Origin: DASXHY01 sp035552155
GTDB taxonomy: Bacteria; Verrucomicrobiota; Verrucomicrobiia; Limisphaerales; DASXHY01
Assembly (NCBI GenBank): GCA_035552155.1
Contig: DASZLX010000056.1
Span: 205,157 to 269,156, forward strand
Length of the DNA: 64,000 nt
Direction of reading: 5' to 3'
Position numbers and translations under genes: made by a program. A model generated the notes under the pieces. It was not told where the DNA came from. It worked only from the letters and a program-made list of their open reading frames with translations, and did no database searches. Of this stretch, positions 25,804 through 34,152 are shown piece by piece; positions within the stretch are counted from its first letter, which is position 1; every line of letters starts with the position of its first letter.

Positions 25804-27054
25804 ATGCCTGAAGTTCGCGACATTCAAATTCAAGAGGCCGCCGCGCGCGTTGCAGCGGCGGCGGATGAATTGCAGGACATGCAGGGCGAGAAGATGGTGC
25901 TCAACATGGGGCCATCGCATCCCGCCACGCATGGCGTTTTGCGCATCGTGCTCGAACTGGATGGCGAAATCATTACCAAGGCGGCGCCGGACATCGGTTA
26001 CCTGCATCGCGGCGATGAAAAAATCGCCGAGAACATGACCTACACCCAGTTCATCCCTTACACGGATCGGCTGGATTACCTCGCGCCGCTGGCCAACAAC
26101 GTCGCTTACGCTCTTGCGGTCGAGAAGCTCATGGGCATCGACAAGCAATTGCCGCCGCGCTGCCAATTCATCCGCGTGATTTGCTGCGAGCTCGCGCGCA
26201 TTTCCTCGCACCTGCTCGGCATGGGCGCCTTCGCGCTGGACATCGGCGCGGTCACTGTCTTCCTACATACGTTCACCGAGCGCGAAAAGATTTACAATCT
26301 GTGCGAATCGCTGACGGGCGCGCGGTTCACGACGAGTTACACGCGTATTGGCGGGCTTTCGCGCGATTTGCCGCCCGGTTGGATCGAGCAATGCCGCAAG
26401 TTTCTCGATGAAGTGGTAGTGAACTTCGACGAAACCGAGACATTTTTCACGCGCAACAAAATTTTCACCGACCGCACGCAAGGCGTCGGCGTCGTTTCTC
26501 GCGAGGACGCGATTGATTTTGGCCTCACCGGTCCCAACCTGCGCGGCAGCAATGTCGATTTCGATTTGCGCAAGGCGCATCCGTATCTGGTTTACGACCA
26601 ACTCGAATTCGAGGTTCCGTACGGCAAGACCGGTGATTGCTACGACCGCTATTTGGTTCGCATGGAGGAAATGCGGCAGAGCGTGAAGATTTTGCGCCAA
26701 TGCCTGGATAAACTTCCTGGCGGCCCGGTGAATGTGCCGGACATGAAAATTGTTTTGCCGCCGAAGGAGCGCGTGCTGACGAAAATGGAGGAGTTGATCC
26801 ATCATTTCATCAACGTGACCCAGGGCGTGAACGCCCCCCCCGGCGAGGTTTATTTCAGCGCGGAAAATCCCAAGGGCGAACTCGGTTTTTACATCAACAG
26901 CAAAGGCGGCGGCACGCCGTATCGCATGAAGATCCGCTCACCCTCGTTTGTGAACCTGAGCATTATGTCGCACTTGATGCCCGGCCACATGGTGAGCGAT
27001 ATCACGGCGATTCTGGGGTCGTTCGATTTTGTGATGGGAGAGTGTGACCGATGA
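25804..27054 (+). CDS. nuoD: NADH-quinone oxidoreductase subunit D
   Basis: The 49-kDa quinone-site subunit, 416 residues. Conserved segments include NMGPSHPATHGVLRIVLELD, YLHRGDEKIAENMTY, QFIPYTDRLDYLAPLANN and the C-terminus DITAILGSFDFVMGECDR. A 25-residue Ala/Glu-rich N-terminal extension precedes the core. The nuoD-nuoE gap (142 bases) contains a family C repeat. Confidence 0.98.
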   Translation: MPEVRDIQIQEAAARVAAAADELQDMQGEKMVLNMGPSHPATHGVLRIVLELDGEIITKAAPDIGYLHRGDEKIAENMTYTQFIPYTDRLDYLAPLANNVAYALAVEKLMGIDKQLPPRCQFIRVICCELARISSHLLGMGAFALDIGAVTVFLHTFTEREKIYNLCESLTGARFTTSYTRIGGLSRDLPPGWIEQCRKFLDEVVVNFDETETFFTRNKIFTDRTQGVGVVSREDAIDFGLTGPNLRGSNVDFDLRKAHPYLVYDQLEFEVPYGKTGDCYDRYLVRMEEMRQSVKILRQCLDKLPGGPVNVPDMKIVLPPKERVLTKMEELIHHFINVTQGVNAPPGEVYFSAENPKGELGFYINSKGGGTPYRMKIRSPSFVNLSIMSHLMPGHMVSDITAILGSFDFVMGECDR

Positions 27055-27056
27055 AT

Positions 27057-27192
27057 AAGTTCCAAGTTCCAAGTTCCAAGTTCCAAAGAAGCACCAATGT
27101 TCAAGCTTCAATTTCTAGTGAGCGCGTGGTGTGTTGTTTGGAATTTGAATCGTGGATGTTCTCTGGAGTTTGGAGCTTGGAATTTGGAGCTT
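27057..27192. repeat. Family C repeat (AAGTTCC / GGAGCTT) between nuoD and nuoE
   Basis: Four exact tandem heptamers AAGTTCC occupy 27057-27084. The far end carries TTTGGAGCTTGGAATTTGGA followed by GCTT (to 27192), roughly the inverse complement. Similar arrangements lie at 33226-33350 and 47409-47505. Confidence 0.8.
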
Positions 27193-27196
27193 TCCG

Positions 27197-27730
27197 ATGA
27201 ACGCGACCATCACCGAAACCATTCCCGATCCGCTGCGCAGGCAGGAGGGCTTTGCCGTGCCCGCGGCGCTGGAGGCCGAGATCGACGAACTGATCACCCA
27301 TTACCCGGTGAAACGCAGCGCGTCGCTCATGATCCTCCATGCCATTCAGGAGCACTTTGGCTGGGTTTCGCAGGATGCGGTGGAGTGGGCGGCGAAGAAA
27401 TTGGGTTTGCAGCCGATTAATATTTACGAATTGGTGACGTTTTACCCGATGTTCCGCGCGCAGCCGATGGGCAAATTTCAAATCAAGGTTTGCCGCACGC
27501 TGCCCTGCGCGCTGGGCGGGTCGCATCAATTGCACAAACATTTTTGCGAGAAGCTGGGCCTGGACGCGCACGCGCACGGTCCGCAGACGACGAAGGACGG
27601 AAAGTTCACGGTCGAATTCGTCGAATGTCTGGCTAGTTGCGGCACCGCGCCCGTGATGATGTGCAACGACGCATTCCACGAGGGCGTGAGCAATGCCAAG
27701 GCGGATGAAATTATTGAAGGGTGCAAATAA
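27197..27730 (+). CDS. nuoE: NADH-quinone oxidoreductase subunit E
   Basis: The 24-kDa subunit, 177 residues, with cluster N1a ligands in CRTLPC and CLASC. ATG 27197 (MNATITETIP) is chosen because the upstream in-frame sequence is repeat DNA. Conserved segments include LMILHAIQEHFGWVSQDAV and YELVTFYPMFRAQP. The usual N1a pair spacing is retained. Confidence 0.96.
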   Translation: MNATITETIPDPLRRQEGFAVPAALEAEIDELITHYPVKRSASLMILHAIQEHFGWVSQDAVEWAAKKLGLQPINIYELVTFYPMFRAQPMGKFQIKVCRTLPCALGGSHQLHKHFCEKLGLDAHAHGPQTTKDGKFTVEFVECLASCGTAPVMMCNDAFHEGVSNAKADEIIEGCK

Positions 27731-27751
27731 TCGTGCCAATCCTGGAAAAAC

Positions 27752-28060
27752 ATGAAAACAACCCTCAAAGACTGGCCAAGGGTGTACGAAAAGCTCGGGA
27801 AGGTTGTCGAGCTTACCGAAGACGAACGGGTTCAGTTTGCCCGAAGCTTTGCCGCTACCCCAGACGAGCGCTGGGAAATGAATGTGAATTGTATCCGTGC
27901 ATTAGGTTTCTGTCGGCCAGTTCGTTCTCGAAAGGAAATAGAGCGACGGAAAGCAGAATTGCAGCGTTTGCAAGCGCCGAGTCTTTGGTCGCTTCAGCTT
28001 TCGAATGCGGAGCTTGTGCGTGGAAAAATGTTCGGTCCTATCAAGCGATGCAAATCGTAA
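27752..28060 (+). CDS. Unknown 102-aa protein between nuoE and nuoF
   Basis: I do not recognise this protein. It starts 21 bases after nuoE with GGAAAAAC ahead of the ATG. The 102 residues are charged and helical, with no signal or membrane segment: VVELTEDERVQFARSF, ATPDERWEMNVNCIRALGF and SRKEIERRKAELQRLQ. The last codons run into AAATCG heptamers and an antisense tRNA gene. It is not a complex I subunit. It may be an insertion that came with the tRNA or a lineage-specific gene. Confidence 0.6.
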   Translation: MKTTLKDWPRVYEKLGKVVELTEDERVQFARSFAATPDERWEMNVNCIRALGFCRPVRSRKEIERRKAELQRLQAPSLWSLQLSNAELVRGKMFGPIKRCKS

Positions 28061-28079
28061 ATCGTAAATCGCAAATCGA
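28052..28079. repeat. AAATCGT/AAATCGC heptamer array beside tRNA-Gln
   Basis: Four consecutive heptamers (AAATCGT, AAATCGT, AAATCGC, AAATCGA) end 10 bases from the 3' end of the antisense tRNA gene and overlap the last codons of the unknown 102-aa gene. Confidence 0.75.
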
Positions 28080-28089
28080 AAATGGGAAT

Positions 28090-28163
28090 TGGCTGCCCGA
28101 CATGGATTTGAACCATGACAAAGTGATTCAGAGTCACTTGTGCTACCGTTACACCATCGGGCA
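28090..28163 (-). tRNA. tRNA-Gln (anticodon CTG)
   Basis: On the minus strand a full cloverleaf is visible. The acceptor stem TGCCCGA/TCGGGCA pairs 7 of 7, followed by discriminator G and an encoded CCA. The D-arm contains GGTGTAACGGTAGCAC. The anticodon stem AGTGA/TCACT holds loop CTCTGAA, giving anticodon CTG. The T-arm is CATGG-TTCAAAT-CCATG. It reads CAG codons. It lies antisense inside the nuo operon between nuoE and nuoF. Confidence 0.96.
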
Positions 28164-28268
28164 CGCCGGAGCGTCCGGTAAATTAGAGACTTTGAGCGTT
28201 CAGTCAAGCCGCCATGCGTCCGCTCACAGCATTCACGCATCACTTTTCACGAATTACGTTTCATAGCC

Positions 28269-29732
28269 ATGCCGCAAGAATTCAAATTGATTCTCAAATA
28301 CGCCGATGAGCCGGGTTACACGCCGGACATCGAATGCTATTTGCGCCACGGCGGCTACGAATCGCTCAAGAAGGCGCTGGCGATTCAGCCGAAGGATTTG
28401 CCGGACGGCAAAAAAATGTCCGGTCCGGAGCAGATTCGCGATGACGTTAAGACCGCGGGCTTGCGCGGCCGGGGCGGCGCGGGGTTTTCCTGCGGCCTTA
28501 AGTGGAGCTTTGTGGATCGCCGCAGCGGCAAGCCGATTTACCTGATTTGCAACGCGGACGAATCCGAGCCAGGCACGTTCAAGGACCGCCAGATCATTCA
28601 CAAGGACCCGCATCAGTTGATCGAGGGCATGATCATCTCATGTTTCGCGAACGACGTGCATCTCGCGTATATTTATATTCGCGGCGAAATGCCCGAGGGC
28701 GCGAAGCTGCTCAATAAGGCGTTGGCGGAAGCGCGCGCGAAAAATTTCCTCGGCAAAAATATTCTCGGCAGCGGTTACGACCTGGAGATTCACGTTCATC
28801 GCGGCGCGGGTGCCTACATCTGCGGCGAGGAAACCGGCCTCATCGAATCGCTCGAAGGCAAGCGCGCCTATCCGCGCATCAAGCCGCCGTATTTTCCCGC
28901 CGTACTGGGGCTTTATATGTGCCCGACGATCGTCAATAACGTGGAGACGCTTTGCAACGTGAAGCACATCGTGGCGATGGGGTCGGCGGAATTCGCCAAG
29001 CTGGGAACGCCGAACAACACCGGCACGCGCATCGTGAGCCTAAGCGGCCACGTGAAGAAACCCGGCTATTTTGAAATCGAAGTCGGCAAAGTGACGATCG
29101 GACAACTCATCAACGATCCCGCGTTCGGCGGAGGCTTGCGTGAGCCCGAGCCGGGCATGCCACCGCGCAAATTAAAAGCCGTCATCCCCGGCGGCTCGAG
29201 CGCCAAGGTTTTCAAGGCCGGCGAAAAATTTAAATTAAAGCGCAAGGTGGACGGCAAGGACACCGAGGTGGAAGTGGACATGCTCGATTTGCCCTACGAT
29301 TTCGATTCGCTCATTGCCGCCGGTTCCATGAGCGGTTCCAGCGCCATCATTGTGATGGATGACAGCGTGGACATCGTGGAAGCGCTGGCGAACATCAGCG
29401 AATTTTACGCGCACGAAAGCTGCGGCCAATGCACACCCTGCCGCGAAGGCTCGCTCTGGATGAGCAAGGCGCTGCACCGCATGGCGCACGGCGAAGGCCG
29501 CGCCAACGACGCCGATTACCTGGTGAAAATTGCGGATAATATTCCCGGCGGCCGGACAATTTGTGCCTTTGGCGAAGCCTGCTCGTGGCCGGTGCAAAGT
29601 TTTGTCGCGAAGTTCAAAGATGAATTTGTGGCCAAAGGCAAAGCGGATGAAGAGCGGCGCGCGAAGGAAAAAGCCGCGCCGAAATCCGCCACCCCCGCGG
29701 AGCGCAGCGAACTGGCCACAGCAGTGAAATGA
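28269..29732 (+). CDS. nuoF: NADH-quinone oxidoreductase subunit F
   Basis: The NADH-oxidising subunit carrying FMN and a 4Fe-4S cluster, 487 residues. FMN/NADH-site segments are GLRGRGGAGFSCGLKWSF, CNADESEPGTFKDR and GAGAYICGEETGLIESLEG. Cluster ligands are ESCGQCTPCREG plus the cysteine of TICAFGEA. A Lys/Ala/Glu-rich tail of about 35 residues follows the conserved core. A loop at about 280-345 is longer than in E. coli NuoF. Confidence 0.98.
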   Translation: MPQEFKLILKYADEPGYTPDIECYLRHGGYESLKKALAIQPKDLPDGKKMSGPEQIRDDVKTAGLRGRGGAGFSCGLKWSFVDRRSGKPIYLICNADESEPGTFKDRQIIHKDPHQLIEGMIISCFANDVHLAYIYIRGEMPEGAKLLNKALAEARAKNFLGKNILGSGYDLEIHVHRGAGAYICGEETGLIESLEGKRAYPRIKPPYFPAVLGLYMCPTIVNNVETLCNVKHIVAMGSAEFAKLGTPNNTGTRIVSLSGHVKKPGYFEIEVGKVTIGQLINDPAFGGGLREPEPGMPPRKLKAVIPGGSSAKVFKAGEKFKLKRKVDGKDTEVEVDMLDLPYDFDSLIAAGSMSGSSAIIVMDDSVDIVEALANISEFYAHESCGQCTPCREGSLWMSKALHRMAHGEGRANDADYLVKIADNIPGGRTICAFGEACSWPVQSFVAKFKDEFVAKGKADEERRAKEKAAPKSATPAERSELATAVK

Positions 29733-29741
29733 AAACTATTC

Positions 29742-29816
29742 AACGCAAAGGCGCGAAAACACGAAGCCGCAAAGAGTTTTTTGCTTTGCGCCCCGGATTC
29801 TTTGCGCCTTTGCGTT
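29742..29816. repeat. 75-base palindrome between nuoF and nuoG
   Basis: AACGCAAAGGCGC (29742-29754) and GCGCCTTTGCGTT (29804-29816) are perfect 13-base inverted arms. A nested GCAAAG/CTTTGC pair lies inside, giving a cruciform-like shape that fills most of the 92-base gap. The sequence style is shared with 36063-36135. Confidence 0.85.
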
Positions 29817-29824
29817 AAACAGAA

Positions 29825-31510
29825 ATGTCAGCAACAACGACAACTGAAAAACCCGCGGCGCCGCCGGTCGAAAAGATCAAGGTGAAGGTGGATGGCCGCG
29901 AAGTCGAGGTGCCGAAGACGACGCCGGATCCCATCACCGGCAAGCCCATTCCCACCACGATGATCCAGGCCTGCGCCGCCATGAGGGTGGACGTGCCGCA
30001 TTATTGCTATCATCCCAAGCTGCCGGTGGCGGGCAATTGCCGCATGTGCCTCGTCGAGTTCGGCACGCCCGCCATGGGCCCGGACCGCAAGCCCGTGATG
30101 AACCCCGACGGCACGCCGAAAATTGCGAAGTCGCCGCGCCCGGCCATCGCCTGCGCCACGCCGATTTCACCGGGAATGGAAATTTACACGAACACGCCCG
30201 CGGTAAAACAAATGCGCGAGGGCGTGTTGGAATTCCTGCTCATCAATCATCCGCTCGATTGCCCCATTTGCGACCAGGCCGGCGAATGCAAGCTGCAGGA
30301 ATATTCCGTGGATTACGGCAAGGCCGAGAGCCGCTTCGTCGAGCCAAAGGTCCACAAGCCCAAGCGCGTCGAACTCGGGCCGCGCATTGCGCTCGATGAC
30401 GAACGCTGCATCCTGTGCACGCGCTGCATCCGGTTTACCAAGGATATCGTCGGCGATGACGCGCTCGGGATCGTGAACCGTGGCAGTTACAACACGCTCA
30501 CCGCCTTTCCGGGCAAGGTGTTCGACAATAATTACACTTTGAACACGGTGGACATCTGCCCCGTGGGCGCGCTGACGTCGAAGGATTTTCGCTTCAAGAT
30601 GCGGGTGTGGTTCCTGAAAGAAACCAAGAGCCTCTGCAGCAGTTGCGCCACCGGTTGCAACACCATTGTCGGCTCGCGGGAAGAAGTGATGTACCGCTAC
30701 GAACCGCGCGAGAACGACGCGGTCAATTCCACCTGGATGTGCGATTACGGCCGGCTGAATTACAAGTGGGTCAATCGTGCGGACAGGCTGGCGGAGGTCA
30801 CCGTGCGGCGAAACAAGACGACTTGGACTACTGCACTAAAGGAAATTTCCGGGCTTTTAAATAAAGCGCCTCAAGGTTCAGTGGCCATCATCGCTTCGGC
30901 GCGGCAGACAAATGAAGAATTGTTCCTGCTGAAGAAACTCGCCACCAAACTGGGCGCGATCACGGACTCGATTCCGCGCACGGGCGAGAGCGACAAGCTG
31001 CTGTTGAACGCCGATCGCAATCCGAATTCCAACGGCGCGCGGCTCACTGGAATTTGCCCGGACAAAATGGGCGGGCAGATTTCAAAAATTGCCCAGGGCA
31101 TCGAGCAGGGAACCATCAAGACACTCATTGTCTTCGGCGAGGATGTCGCGAAACACGGTATCGCCGCGAATTTATTGGGAAAACTGGAGACGCTCATCGT
31201 GAGCGATATTCTCCCCGGCGAAACCACTAAGCTGGCGCATTACCTTTTGCCCGGGTGCGCACACGTGGAAAAACGCGGCACATTCACGAACGCAAAAGGC
31301 CGTGTGCAAAAATTCATGAAAGCCCTCGAGCCGCGCGGCGACGCCCGGCCCGAGTGGGAATTTTTGCACGAGCTCGTTTTCAATGTCACTGGGCAGGACG
31401 GCTACGCGACCATCGAGGGCTTGTTTAATTTGATGGCGAAGGAAGTCCCGGCATTTAACGGACTGACGTGGGCCGGGCTGGGCGATACGGGAGTGACAGT
31501 GCAGGTTTAA
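29825..31510 (+). CDS. nuoG: NADH-quinone oxidoreductase subunit G
   Basis: The peripheral-arm iron-sulfur subunit, 561 residues, shorter than the roughly 900 of E. coli NuoG. The N-terminal 2Fe-2S ligands lie in CYHPKLPVAGNCRMC. Next come the His/Cys cluster region LDCPICDQAGECKLQ and the 4Fe-4S segment CILCTRCIRFTKDI. The molybdopterin-type segment SLCSSCATGCNT is still present. The shortening is in the C-terminal molybdopterin-fold domain, which is non-catalytic in complex I. Confidence 0.97.
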   Translation: MSATTTTEKPAAPPVEKIKVKVDGREVEVPKTTPDPITGKPIPTTMIQACAAMRVDVPHYCYHPKLPVAGNCRMCLVEFGTPAMGPDRKPVMNPDGTPKIAKSPRPAIACATPISPGMEIYTNTPAVKQMREGVLEFLLINHPLDCPICDQAGECKLQEYSVDYGKAESRFVEPKVHKPKRVELGPRIALDDERCILCTRCIRFTKDIVGDDALGIVNRGSYNTLTAFPGKVFDNNYTLNTVDICPVGALTSKDFRFKMRVWFLKETKSLCSSCATGCNTIVGSREEVMYRYEPRENDAVNSTWMCDYGRLNYKWVNRADRLAEVTVRRNKTTWTTALKEISGLLNKAPQGSVAIIASARQTNEELFLLKKLATKLGAITDSIPRTGESDKLLLNADRNPNSNGARLTGICPDKMGGQISKIAQGIEQGTIKTLIVFGEDVAKHGIAANLLGKLETLIVSDILPGETTKLAHYLLPGCAHVEKRGTFTNAKGRVQKFMKALEPRGDARPEWEFLHELVFNVTGQDGYATIEGLFNLMAKEVPAFNGLTWAGLGDTGVTVQV

Positions 31511-31530
31511 TTCTTCGCGGTTAAAATAGA

Positions 31531-32553
31531 ATGGACTGGAACTTTATAGAATTCAGCGCGCTAAAGATCATCGGCGTTTTCGCCGTGTTGATGACCATTG
31601 TCGCGTACGCTGTGTGGGTGGAGCGCAAGGTTTCGGCGGCCATCCAGGACCGGCGCGGGCCAAATCGCTTCGGGCCCTTTGGCCTCCTGCAGCCCGCCGC
31701 GGATGCCGTGAAAGCTTTTCTGAAAGAAGACTTCACGCCCGCGCACGTGCGCAAAATTTATTTCTGGCTCGCGCCGGCCATCGTGATGATTCCCGGCATC
31801 GTGGTCGTGGCGGTGATTCCGTTTGGCTCCAATCTCGGCCATCAGAAAATGGTCATCGCGGACCTCGACGTGGGCATTCTCTACACGTTCGGCATCGTGT
31901 CGCTGGGAGTTTACGGCATCGTACTGGCGGGTTATGCGAGCAACTCGAAATTTCCATTCCTCGGCGGCATTCGCTCGAGCGCGCAATTGATTTCCTACGA
32001 AATCGCGATGGGTATGTCGGTGGTGGCGGTGTTTTTGCTGACCGGCACTTTGAATCTGAGCCAGGTCGTGCTGTATCAATCCGGCGGACTGTTCCACTGG
32101 CTCGTTTTCAAACAGCCGATTGCCTTCATCATTTTTGGCGTCGCCGCGCTCGCGGAAACCAACCGCACACCGTTCGATTTGCCGGAAGCGGAACAGGAAT
32201 TGGCCGGCGGTTACAACGTCGAGTACAGCTCCATGAAATTCGCACTCTTTTTCATGGGTGAATATGCCAACGTGACCGCGGCTTCCGCCATGATGGTCAC
32301 CTTATTTTTCGGCGGCTGGACGCTGCCGTTTGGCGGGCTGGATCATCCCGCTACGACCATGGGCATTGGCGTGCTGCACATCGTCATTTTTTTGGCGAAA
32401 ACCTGTTTCATTTTGTTCATGATTATCTGGGTGCGCTGGATGTGGCCCCGATTCCGTTACGATCAATTGATGGATTTGGGCTGGCGGCGTTTTTTACCGC
32501 TCGCCCTGGCCAATATCATCATCACGGCGGTCGTTTTGTGGATGAGAAGCTGA
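31531..32553 (+). CDS. nuoH: NADH-quinone oxidoreductase subunit H
   Basis: A membrane subunit at the junction with the peripheral arm, forming part of the quinone cavity; 340 residues with about eight helices. Conserved segments are VERKVSAAIQDRRGPNRFGP, LLQPAADAVKAFLKED, SSAQLISYEIAMG and AETNRTPFDLPEAEQELAGG followed by YNVEYSS. Confidence 0.98.
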   Translation: MDWNFIEFSALKIIGVFAVLMTIVAYAVWVERKVSAAIQDRRGPNRFGPFGLLQPAADAVKAFLKEDFTPAHVRKIYFWLAPAIVMIPGIVVVAVIPFGSNLGHQKMVIADLDVGILYTFGIVSLGVYGIVLAGYASNSKFPFLGGIRSSAQLISYEIAMGMSVVAVFLLTGTLNLSQVVLYQSGGLFHWLVFKQPIAFIIFGVAALAETNRTPFDLPEAEQELAGGYNVEYSSMKFALFFMGEYANVTAASAMMVTLFFGGWTLPFGGLDHPATTMGIGVLHIVIFLAKTCFILFMIIWVRWMWPRFRYDQLMDLGWRRFLPLALANIIITAVVLWMRS

Positions 32554-32611
32554 AATGCACTACGTGATTAAGACCAACATCCGAGAGGGAAGTGGAGAAT
32601 TTGGCGTCCAC

Positions 32612-32666
32612 CTCTCATTAGCACCCGGCTTTAGCCGGGTGTCATATCGCGCGGTGCTAATGAGAG
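32612..32666. repeat. Nested alternative hairpins between nuoH and nuoI
   Basis: Outer arms CTCTCATTAGCACC (32612-32625) and GGTGCTAATGAGAG (32653-32666) are a perfect 14-base inverted repeat. An inner hairpin CACCCGGCT (32622-32630) / AGCCGGGTG (32633-32641) shares four bases with the outer left arm, so the two full stems compete. It fills the 125-base gap. Confidence 0.88.
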
Positions 32667-32678
32667 AACGAAGTTTGA

Positions 32679-33221
32679 ATGATAGTTAAACGTAAAAAAC
32701 TGAATCTTTGGGAACGGCTTTACCTGCCGGCAGTCATCGGCGGGTTCCAGGTCACGCTGCGTCACTTCTTCAAAAAGAAAGTGACCATGCAGTATCCCGA
32801 GGAAAAATGGGTCGTGCCGGAGGGGTATCGCGGCGCGCCCTATCTCGTGAAGGATCAGGAGGGCAATACCAAGTGCGTCTCCTGCCAGCTTTGCGAATTC
32901 GTCTGCCCGCCCAAGGCGATCAAGATCACGCCGCCGGGGGCCGATTGGAAAATCGCGGACCGTCCCAACGCCGAAAAGATGCCGCTGGAATTTGAGATCA
33001 ACATGCTGCGCTGCATCTTCTGCGGCTTCTGCCAGGAAGTCTGCCCCGAAGAGGCGATTTTCCTGCAAAAGGATTATTCGCTGACCGGCGCCTCGCGCGA
33101 GGAACTGATTTACGACAAGGAAAAATTGCTCGCCCTGGGCGGCAAACACGCCGGCATCCAGAAATGGAAGCACAAGGCGGAAGAAGCCAAAGAGCAGGAA
33201 AATTTTCCGGTGAAACCCTGA
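32679..33221 (+). CDS. nuoI: NADH-quinone oxidoreductase subunit I
   Basis: A ferredoxin-like subunit carrying two 4Fe-4S clusters (N6a/N6b), 180 residues. Cluster motifs are CVSCQLCEFVCPPKAI and CIFCGFCQEVCPEEAI. The N-terminal amphipathic segment and the QYPEEKWVVPEGYRG stretch are typical. The C-terminal 35 residues are Lys/Glu-rich. Confidence 0.98.
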   Translation: MIVKRKKLNLWERLYLPAVIGGFQVTLRHFFKKKVTMQYPEEKWVVPEGYRGAPYLVKDQEGNTKCVSCQLCEFVCPPKAIKITPPGADWKIADRPNAEKMPLEFEINMLRCIFCGFCQEVCPEEAIFLQKDYSLTGASREELIYDKEKLLALGGKHAGIQKWKHKAEEAKEQENFPVKP

Positions 33222-33225
33222 GATG

Positions 33226-33350
33226 AAGCTCCCAAAACCAAGCTCCAATCTCAGAAATTCCCAGAGCCAGACTTCCAAATGGCTGCGGCAAAGTTTCGGG
33301 GTTTGGAATTTGGAGCTTCTCTGGAGCTTGGATGTTGGAATTTGGAACTT
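33226..33350. repeat. Family C repeat between nuoI and nuoJ
   Basis: The left part has GAAGCTCCC...CCAAGCTCCAA; the right part has TTTGGAATTTGGAGCTTCTC and TGGAGCTTGG. The two are inverse complements with interruptions. Compare 27057-27192 and 47409-47505. Confidence 0.75.
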
Positions 33351-33355
33351 ATAAA

Positions 33356-33847
33356 ATGGCGGACGTCTTATTCTATATTTTCGCCGGCCTGACGCTGCTT
33401 TGCGGCATCATGATGCTCGTCAGCCGCAACCCGGTGAACAGCGCGATGTTTCTCGTGCTGACCATTGCGTCGCTGGCGGGTCTGTTCGTGCTCCTGGAAG
33501 CGTTCTTCCTGGCGGCGATCCAAATTCTTGTTTACGCCGGCGCGGTCATGGTCCTGTTCCTCTTCGTCATCATGTTGCTGGACCTGAAAGCCGAGGAGCG
33601 CAGGAGGCTTAAAATACTCGGCATTGCCGGCGGAGTGATTTCCGTGGGCGCCATTGGCGCGCTTTTTTTCAAGAGCCTGGCCCAAACGCCGCTGACTGCA
33701 ACCCGCTCCCCTGATTTCCATGCCGGCACGATCGATCTCGGAAAGCTCCTGTTCTCGCAATACCTGTTGCCGTTTGAAATCGTTTCCGTGCTGCTGCTCG
33801 TCGCCATGGTGGGCGTGATTCTCCTTAGCAAAAAGGACCTGAAATGA
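33356..33847 (+). CDS. nuoJ: NADH-quinone oxidoreductase subunit J
   Basis: A membrane subunit of 163 residues with five helices. ATG 33356 (MADVLFYIFAGLTLL) is preferred to ATG 33332, which lies in repeat DNA. Conserved segments are SRNPVNSAMFLVLT and AIQILVYAGAVMVLFLFVIM. It overlaps nuoK by 4 bases (ATGA). Confidence 0.96.
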   Translation: MADVLFYIFAGLTLLCGIMMLVSRNPVNSAMFLVLTIASLAGLFVLLEAFFLAAIQILVYAGAVMVLFLFVIMLLDLKAEERRRLKILGIAGGVISVGAIGALFFKSLAQTPLTATRSPDFHAGTIDLGKLLFSQYLLPFEIVSVLLLVAMVGVILLSKKDLK

Positions 33848-34152
33848 ACCATGTAGGTCTTGAACATTATCTCGCCGTCAGCTTTCTGCTGTTCGCGCTG
33901 GGCCTTTTCGGCGTCATCATCCGGCGCAATGTGCTGGTCATTTATATGTCGCTCGAGTTGATGCTCAATGCGGCCAACCTCGCCCTGGTGGCCTTCTCCC
34001 GCTTCAACAATAATCTCGACGGGCAGGTCTTCGTTTTCTTCACCATCACCGTCGCCGCAGCGGAAGTCGCGGTCGGACTCGCGCTAATTGTCGCGCTTTA
34101 CCGCAAACGCCAGACGGCCCATGTGGAAGACTTGAGGACGATGAAACTGTGA
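33844..34152 (+). CDS. nuoK: NADH-quinone oxidoreductase subunit K
   Basis: A small antiporter-like subunit, 102 residues with three helices, the normal size. Glu residues in the helices (SLELMLNAANLALVAFSR and AAAEVAVGLALIVALYR) match the proton-path residues of NuoK. The start overlaps nuoJ and the stop overlaps nuoL. Confidence 0.98.
   Translation: MNHVGLEHYLAVSFLLFALGLFGVIIRRNVLVIYMSLELMLNAANLALVAFSRFNNNLDGQVFVFFTITVAAAEVAVGLALIVALYRKRQTAHVEDLRTMKL

Noticed and set aside
27057..27084. Short tandem array considered as a CRISPR
   Set aside because: The units are 7 bases with no spacers and there is no cas gene in the window.
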